A DNA stretch of 64,000 nucleotides, taken from positions 6,758,001 to 6,822,000 of the forward strand of contig OZ199838.1 in assembly GCA_964304625.1 (NCBI GenBank), in the 5' to 3' direction. This document shows positions 58,401-64,000 of this stretch, in pieces (position 1 is the stretch's first letter; the number at the start of each line of letters is the position of its first letter). The notes under the pieces are model-generated. The model was not told where the DNA came from and ran no database searches. It saw only the letters and a program-made list of their open reading frames with translations. The position numbers and the translations under genes are program-made. The stretch is from Kudoa neothunni (lineage: Eukaryota > Cnidaria).

Positions 58401-61400
58401 AACCATTTCTATGAATGTTGCTTTAATTTATTTGAGTAAAACGTACAAATTTTTCAGTAAACGAAACTATAAAGTGTTATCTACGGTCATAGATCTAGAA
58501 ACAGCGATTTACGATACAAGAAAGTCAGAGGTTTACCAGTAAAATATTAATAACTTTTTCAAAGCAAAATCCAACTAACAACTATGATAAAAACTTTTAG
58601 TTATATTTTATCGAGTATATTATTTAACTTTATGAAATTTCTGCATATCAATGTATATTAAGTTTGTCTTGATGATTAACTCTTACTCCTACTTCTTTTG
58701 AGTACAAAAAATAATTTATTTGTTACGCAACACTTTTCTAATATTAATAATTCATTGAGAAAGTTTTCTGCATGTTTTTATTTAAGATTGTCCAAACCTT
58801 ATGAAGAGTATAAAAAATAATTTTGATTATAACAAAATTGGATGTATGAATTGCATTTATTTTTTTTAATTTTTGTTGATAGATATCGATATTATCATCA
58901 AGTTGTCTAAATAGTTTGTTTCTACAAATTAAAACCAAGGATCGACTAGATTAATCGTATTTAACCTTGACATCATTATTATAAGAAAATTTATTTTTAT
59001 TAAATATACTTTTGAATATAAATACAAACATAGCGAAAAACAAGAAAGACTACATTGCAAGAGCCTACATTAAAGTTTGTTCGCATGCGCCCAATTTCCA
59101 TATTAGCGCCCACGACCCGCCACCTGCTGTATATACATCTAGATGAAAAATCTCTTTAAAAACTCAGTCGTTTAATTTTAGTTCCACATTCACAGTTTTA
59201 TAATACGCACATCTTTAATATTTAAAAATAAACTCACAATTTTATTACAATAAATATACAAATATAGTAAGTATAAATAAAATTAACGATTAGATCTATT
59301 ACTTGGAATTACTGTCATTTTCCCCTTTTGTTTAACCAAGAATTAATTGACTTTAGTTTAAGTAATTAATTATTGAAATTTTATATTCCATTAAAAAAAT
59401 ACTTAAATCTGAGAAATAAATTAAGTTTATGAAAATCCTTATTTAACAAAATAATTCGTTCGTTCATTAATATAAACAAAATCAAGGTAAAATGCAATTA
59501 CTTAAGCCATTTAAAAAAAGAGAAATTAGATAATGATGTATGTTTAAAATAAACAAAGAATTAATAACCTAAAATTTTCAAGTGATATTCTTTTAAATTA
59601 CATTAAATAGTAAACTGCAAGTATTAAACAATCGAAAAGGCGACTCGCAAGCTCGTCGTGTGTTGAAAATGGGGACTTACAATGGCGTTGTGTAAGCAAC
59701 AATAATCAGATTCAAATAGTGATCCAAGGTACGTTCTAAATATGTCGACGAGTTGAAGCAAACATTCGACACTGTTGAATTGGGAGCATTGCATGAAACA
59801 ATGCTTGAAAAAAAGGAAAAGTTCGCCGGCACTTGGAAACACACTATAGTTTATTCTTGACATTTTAGGCATTATTGATGGACCAACGGATCCATATTCC
59901 TAACACGTTAAAGTCAAAGCTAATTTAGACACAAAAATAATCAAAGAAAGTTACATCGGAAGAGACGGTTTCTTTGAGACAAGGTAGCCAGCTAATGAAT
60001 TGTTTTTGGCTTTGATTTGAGCGTAGAATTTAGAAAAAATGTCATCCAGCGCCCTAAAAAAAAACAAAAATTCACTATTAACTCCATAAATTTAACAAAA
60101 AAGATTGATTTAATAATAAATTATTACTTTGAGCTGATCTTTTATGTAGACTGTGAGAAAAGGTTTAAAGATCTCAGTGAAGCAACTGTCGAATGGATGT
60201 TTCGAAGAACTGATTACATTAGAAAAGTTGTCGTTCTAGAAATATTCGTTAGAACATTATGTAAGAATCCACACGACGAAGAAATCACCTTTGAAGTGAT
60301 TGAACCGGTTTCACTAGCACTTTCAGTGTAGCATTCATTAATAGTATCAGTGTGGTGGTTGTTAGAGTGTGAGAAATGAGCCGGAAAGAGTTGTTTGGTG
60401 AAAGGAAATCGACTTATACAGAAATCATTGAACAGCAAACATTTTTGCACCACATAAAGTAACAATTTGGATTCGATGTTTCCATCGGTAGTTTGTAGCA
60501 GTTGTTTAATTTGTGACCTAAGCATGAAGTATAAAAAGATTTTTTGGGAGAATTTAACTACTCGTTTATTATATAAAACTGTAACGCCATTTTCAAATCA
60601 ACATGCCATTCCTTCGGAAAAATATTGTTAAAAATTTGGTCGTGTTTTATGAGTGTCCTTTTGAACCAGGAAAATCTTCGATCAATACTTTCTAGTTGTG
60701 ACTTCTACAGTTAAATTTGATTCAAACAACAGTTATGTTAGTAGAAAATTACTTTGTCATTTGGTGGAAAACTTTGATGGAATTCATTCACCATAAATTC
60801 AATATAAAAATCCGTCACCTCATTACTATTTCGAAATTTTTGTGTTAATAAGCACAACAAAAATTATACGTACCAATATTCCTCTCCATGAAGTGATAGC
60901 ACTTTACAAGCACAACAACCATCGACTTTTGTGGAATCAAGTTCAGCATTGTCAAACTGAATAATAAAAAAATATTCACAATGTTAAATGTTAGGGAAAT
61001 ATAGGAATCAAACACCGAGAGTTAAGAAATTACATAAGATGATATTATTTGTTTTATATCTTTCAGAGCTTGATAATAGACCTCTTTTTTAATTTGTTCA
61101 TATCTACATTAGAATTGATTCATGTAGTGAGCGAGAAAACATATATATTCTCCAATCACTTTTCTAGAGCATGACTAAATTGTTCTATGGTTGAATACTG
61201 CTGCAGACAATCAGCCACCGAATTATATCCAATAATAAGTGATTCCACCGTTTTGTAGTCGTTTTCGCTGATCAAATCGCTAATAAGCAGCGTCTTAATG
61301 ACTGGATAAACTACAAATTTTTTACCTAAGTTTATCCACACTATCATTTAACACCGATATCAAGTTGACAGTTTTGATGGTGTGAGCCAAGTTGTTTTTG

Positions 61401-63375
61401 GCGTTGTGAAGTTGCCATAGCTCCTTAGTGGTTTCGTTCAACTGTACATATGCTCGATAATTACATTAATTTATAGTTTGAACGTAATTACAAATGGTTT
61501 TGCATTGTCACACTCTAATTTTAACTGCAATATGTCGTTTGCGATTTCGTCCAACAATTCAACACTTTTATCAATAAACTAGATTATGGAATTGGGAAGT
61601 AAATAAATTTATTCAAAAGCATATACAAACAATAATAACAATGACTATTGGTGTCCCTAAAATTTAACCCATGAAGATAATTAATCGATATTACTGTTAT
61701 TTCTTGTTTATATTAGCATAAACCCTATAGTCCAGGGGTTCTCAACCGAAAGTAAATTAAATAACATCAAAATTAGACAGGGAATATTTTGGCATTATGG
61801 GTTTGCGACGTGCTTCAGGATTTATAAGGAATTATATTATTCGAGGCTATTAAACTCGATAAGAATTAGTCAGAAATTCATAAAATGTTATTAGGAATAA
61901 GTATTTAACAGATATTTATAAAACTATTATCAGCCTCCATATTTTATGCCGCGTTTATCATTCAGTGGTGTAGCCTTTTATAATAATAGTAAAATACTTA
62001 AATGACTATTTTCATGGAAAATAATATTCAAGTGTCATTAGTTTTGATTATTTTTAATTATTTCTAGCCCAAGGAACCAAGGAATGAAAAAAAATAATTT
62101 AATTTTACAAAATCTAAAAAATTAAATCAATATACAGCTTATAAGTGAGAGATGATGGGAATGAAAATTATCATTTCACAAGCGTACGTGCCTTTTTGGA
62201 TCAGAATTTACTCCTCAAATAGCCTCTGCTATAACTAGAAAAAATATAAGATCTTTAAGTAACTATAAACTTGGCTCTCAAGTTAAGGGGTTAAATTTTG
62301 ATTTTCCACAAGGTTGAGGGAGTAAATTTGAAAAAAACGGTTGAGAACCCCTGTTGTAGTCAATGACTTATATTGTTATATAAGAAAAATAAATAAAAAC
62401 CCAATATCTATTCGATTCTAATCTGTTAATTGTTTCAAACAATTAATTCATAATTTTTACCAATATTAAACTAATTATAAATTAAAGATTCATTTTTTCG
62501 AACTTAAAATCTGATTAAATTAGAATGGAGAGGTTAATCTTTATGAACTAATCGTTTGATCGATAATTCATAACATTTCTTAATATAACAACAATAAATA
62601 AAAAAATAAAAACGAATAATATTCAAATAGGAGCGAATTAGTGACGATACTTAATTTGTCTAATACGATTTAAAAGAAGTAAAATTATTCATTTGAGATA
62701 TTACTTAAACAATAAAATTCTTATAGGAAATTATCTTAGAACAAAAGACCATCTCTAAATAACCGCATCACGTGCGCAGTGGCAATTTTTAAAATGAATA
62801 TTCTCCTATTTATTATCTATTTGTAAATTTTAAATGATCATGACTTCATAATGCGTCAAATTAAATTATTTAATTTATCCAGCGACACACTTAAGCCCAA
62901 TAATAAGTAACTATAGTTCAAACTACAGGGACGGATTAAATTTTTGGGATGCAAATAGTTAATCCTTAATTAACCTCGGCTTGTTCATTTGCTTCAGTGG
63001 CGCACTCGTGTAACAATTTTTGAATTTCATTTTCAGCGTCTCTACACAGTAGACGATTATTGGTGAAATAAACGAATTGTGTTGCTAGAATGTAGAAGCA
63101 ATCGAAGAATCCAATCACTTACTCACATATCTTGGTTTGTTTAATAAGCAGATTTTCTAATGATTCCATGCTCTACGTTCCAACATATAGCATACAGCCA
63201 ATTCAATTAAATCTACCATATCTTCCGAATAGAGCTTATTGATCTTCATGGCTACATATTGTAGATCATCACCGCATACACGAGTCGGGTCATTCTATAT
63301 GCAATTAACACATTCGAAACATTTTCCACTTACATTTCCGTCATATCTGAGTTTGTATTTGTCGGTTTTGGTCAT
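52409..63375 (-). CDS. VPS53: VPS53, GARP/EARP tethering complex subunit (at least 24 exons)
   Basis: VPS53 tethers endosome-derived vesicles to the trans-Golgi network (GARP) or recycling endosomes (EARP). Minus-strand exons: 63375-63334, 63294-63217, 63172-63127, 63084-62975, 61578-61492, 61441-61342, 61301-61160, 61103-61034, 60956-60874, 60825-60753, 60704-60580, 60517-60289, 60235-60128, 60053-59955, 59855-59681, 53858-53714, 53654-53572, 53520-53439, 53393-53245, 53194-53125, 53071-52986, 52939-52888, 52825-52721, 52678-52409. About 860 residues; human VPS53 is about 830. Diagnostic stretches: YVAMKINKLYSEDMSMESL, LWQLHNAKNNLAHTIKTVN, SIDRRFSWFKRTLIKHDQIF, IESKLLLYVVQKC, AGELFLFFKHCFMQCSQFN, WDSISQVGDHSPYVSAL, FKCHPVGQCGTEQ, ILLDLHLLKTILQSLPTIG. 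Most introns are 39-62 bases, but one of 1.4 kb and one of 5.8 kb carry transposons. The 60128-60053 join is one base off, and a small exon is probably missing between 59681 and 53858. Confidence 0.93.
53859..59680 (-). other. 5.8-kb VPS53 intron region with a nested transposon
   Basis: This gap between consecutive recognised VPS53 exons is about a hundred times the usual intron length here. It contains the foldback element 55747-58161 and an (AT)n run near 57813-57831. A phase mismatch between the flanking exons suggests a small unrecognised exon lies inside. Confidence 0.6.
55738..58170. mobile_element. GGCAGTGG-family foldback element, copy 2, inside the VPS53 intron
   Basis: The left end at 55747 reads GGCAGTGGTTATTGCTACGG then GAGGGAATAACTCCAAAT. 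The right end (to 58161) reads back as GGCATTGGTTATTGCTACGG, then, after an extra 50-base block, GAGGGAATAACTCCAAAT. Flanking 9-base repeats AAAGAATAA (55738-55746) and TAAGAATAA (58162-58170) match at eight of nine positions. About 2.4 kb with no recognisable transposase. Confidence 0.75.
61725..62361. mobile_element. 620-bp-family hAT MITE, intact copy, inside a VPS53 intron
   Basis: Element 61733-62353 begins CAGGGGTTCTCAACCG and ends GGTTGAGAACCCCTG, excellent inverted ends. Flanks CTATAGTC (61725-61732) and TTGTAGTC (62354-62361) match at six of eight positions. It lies in the 1.4 kb intron between VPS53 exons at 62975 and 61578. It is the unoccupied reference for the piggyBac-interrupted copy at 42877-45958. 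No coding capacity. Confidence 0.88.
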
Positions 63376-64000
63376 TTATTCCCGTACACCCCTGAAAAAT
63401 CTCAACTCGTTTGTGTTCGTTAGTTTTCTTGCATTATAAATTAAAGACAGCGTTTTTGACCATTTATGGAGTTAACTATTCGATTTTGTTACTCACAAGA
63501 TTAAAATCAACTATATTTCTCCAGCAATCACCACATCCCAAATATTAGACGAATTTATATACAACAAAATTTAATCTCTCACATGCCGCTGCATTACATT
63601 GATAGAAATTAAATAAAATGAATTCTAATAAGCACCAAAAGCACATGAGTAGGATTCCACGCTCGAGCGATTGGTGAAAATCCTTTAAATGCGCAGACAT
63701 TAAAGAATTGAAATATTTTTATGGTGTAAATTGTGCATGAATTTGTATAGAAACGCATGTCAATTCAACAAATCACCCATAACAGACAATCCTGTTGTGT
63801 TCACAAATTATACCCAATGTTTACACACAGTAAATCACGTGCATTTTATTCCCAAGATTCGATCCTGTCCATAATGTTAATTCTAATTCGAATGCGTGAA
63901 ATAAATTAGATAACAGTATTATGAATCAATACTTCTAGGTTGGCGAGTGTTTATATCTCCACAAAATACGATTGCTTAGAATTTTGAATTTTAATCCGAT
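63376..64000. other. upstream flank of VPS53
   Basis: AT-rich sequence reaching the window edge; it should hold the VPS53 promoter. No other gene is recognised. Confidence 0.4.

Noticed and set aside
1-64000. tRNA genes, CRISPR arrays, operons or bacterial contamination
   Set aside because: I found no tRNA with matching A and B boxes and cloverleaf, no regularly spaced repeats, and every gene called has spliceosomal introns.

Overview
The window is an AT-rich piece of a eukaryotic nuclear genome, almost certainly animal. Spliced protein genes, GT-AG introns that are mostly 38 to 66 bases long, a 5S rRNA gene, and DNA transposons of the hAT, piggyBac, Tc1/IS630 and possibly Mutator types all point that way. 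The compact introns, AT-rich sequence and IS630-type transposase suggest a parasitic or reduced metazoan. A myxozoan cnidarian is my first guess, but nothing here proves a phylum.

Seven genes could be rebuilt exon by exon from both strands, mostly from pieces too short to stand out as ORFs. Plus strand: histone H2A.Z/H2A.V (6431-6932), Mediator subunit MED21 (17937-18601), an M1-family zinc aminopeptidase (18770-23383) only 168 bases downstream of MED21, and a COA7-like Sel1-repeat protein (38025-39037). Minus strand: an unrecognised single-pass membrane protein (9894-11300), RAD23 (47395-48693) and the GARP/EARP tethering subunit VPS53 (52409-63375). An isolated 5S rRNA gene lies at about 28753-28873. 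The genes have unrelated housekeeping roles (chromatin, transcription, proteolysis, mitochondrial assembly, ubiquitin shuttling and DNA repair, Golgi retrograde traffic). There is no operon logic.

Much of the rest is transposon debris that can be read in layers. There are hAT-type MITEs with clear 8 to 9 base target duplications (2319-2499, 35572-35783, 42877-45958, 61725-62361) and a 2 kb hAT copy with a broken transposase (29538-31605). Two decayed piggyBac elements are present (33182-35444 and 43044-45474), the second inserted inside a hAT MITE. A 72-base palindromic TTAA-flanked mini-element sits at 8716-8795. A foldback family has 9-base duplications (40016-41516, and 55738-58170 inside a VPS53 intron). 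An IS630/Tc1-type transposase is broken by stop codons (41625-42630). Several dispersed repeat pairs (11.8/49.9 kb, 14.2/35.8 kb, 27.3/36.3 kb) complete the picture.

I found no CRISPR array, operon, biosynthetic cluster or clearly new molecular system. The most informative observations are transposon insertions that can be proved against unoccupied copies in the same window, and the unknown membrane protein gene. All splice models are hand-made; three junctions do not join in frame and are flagged.
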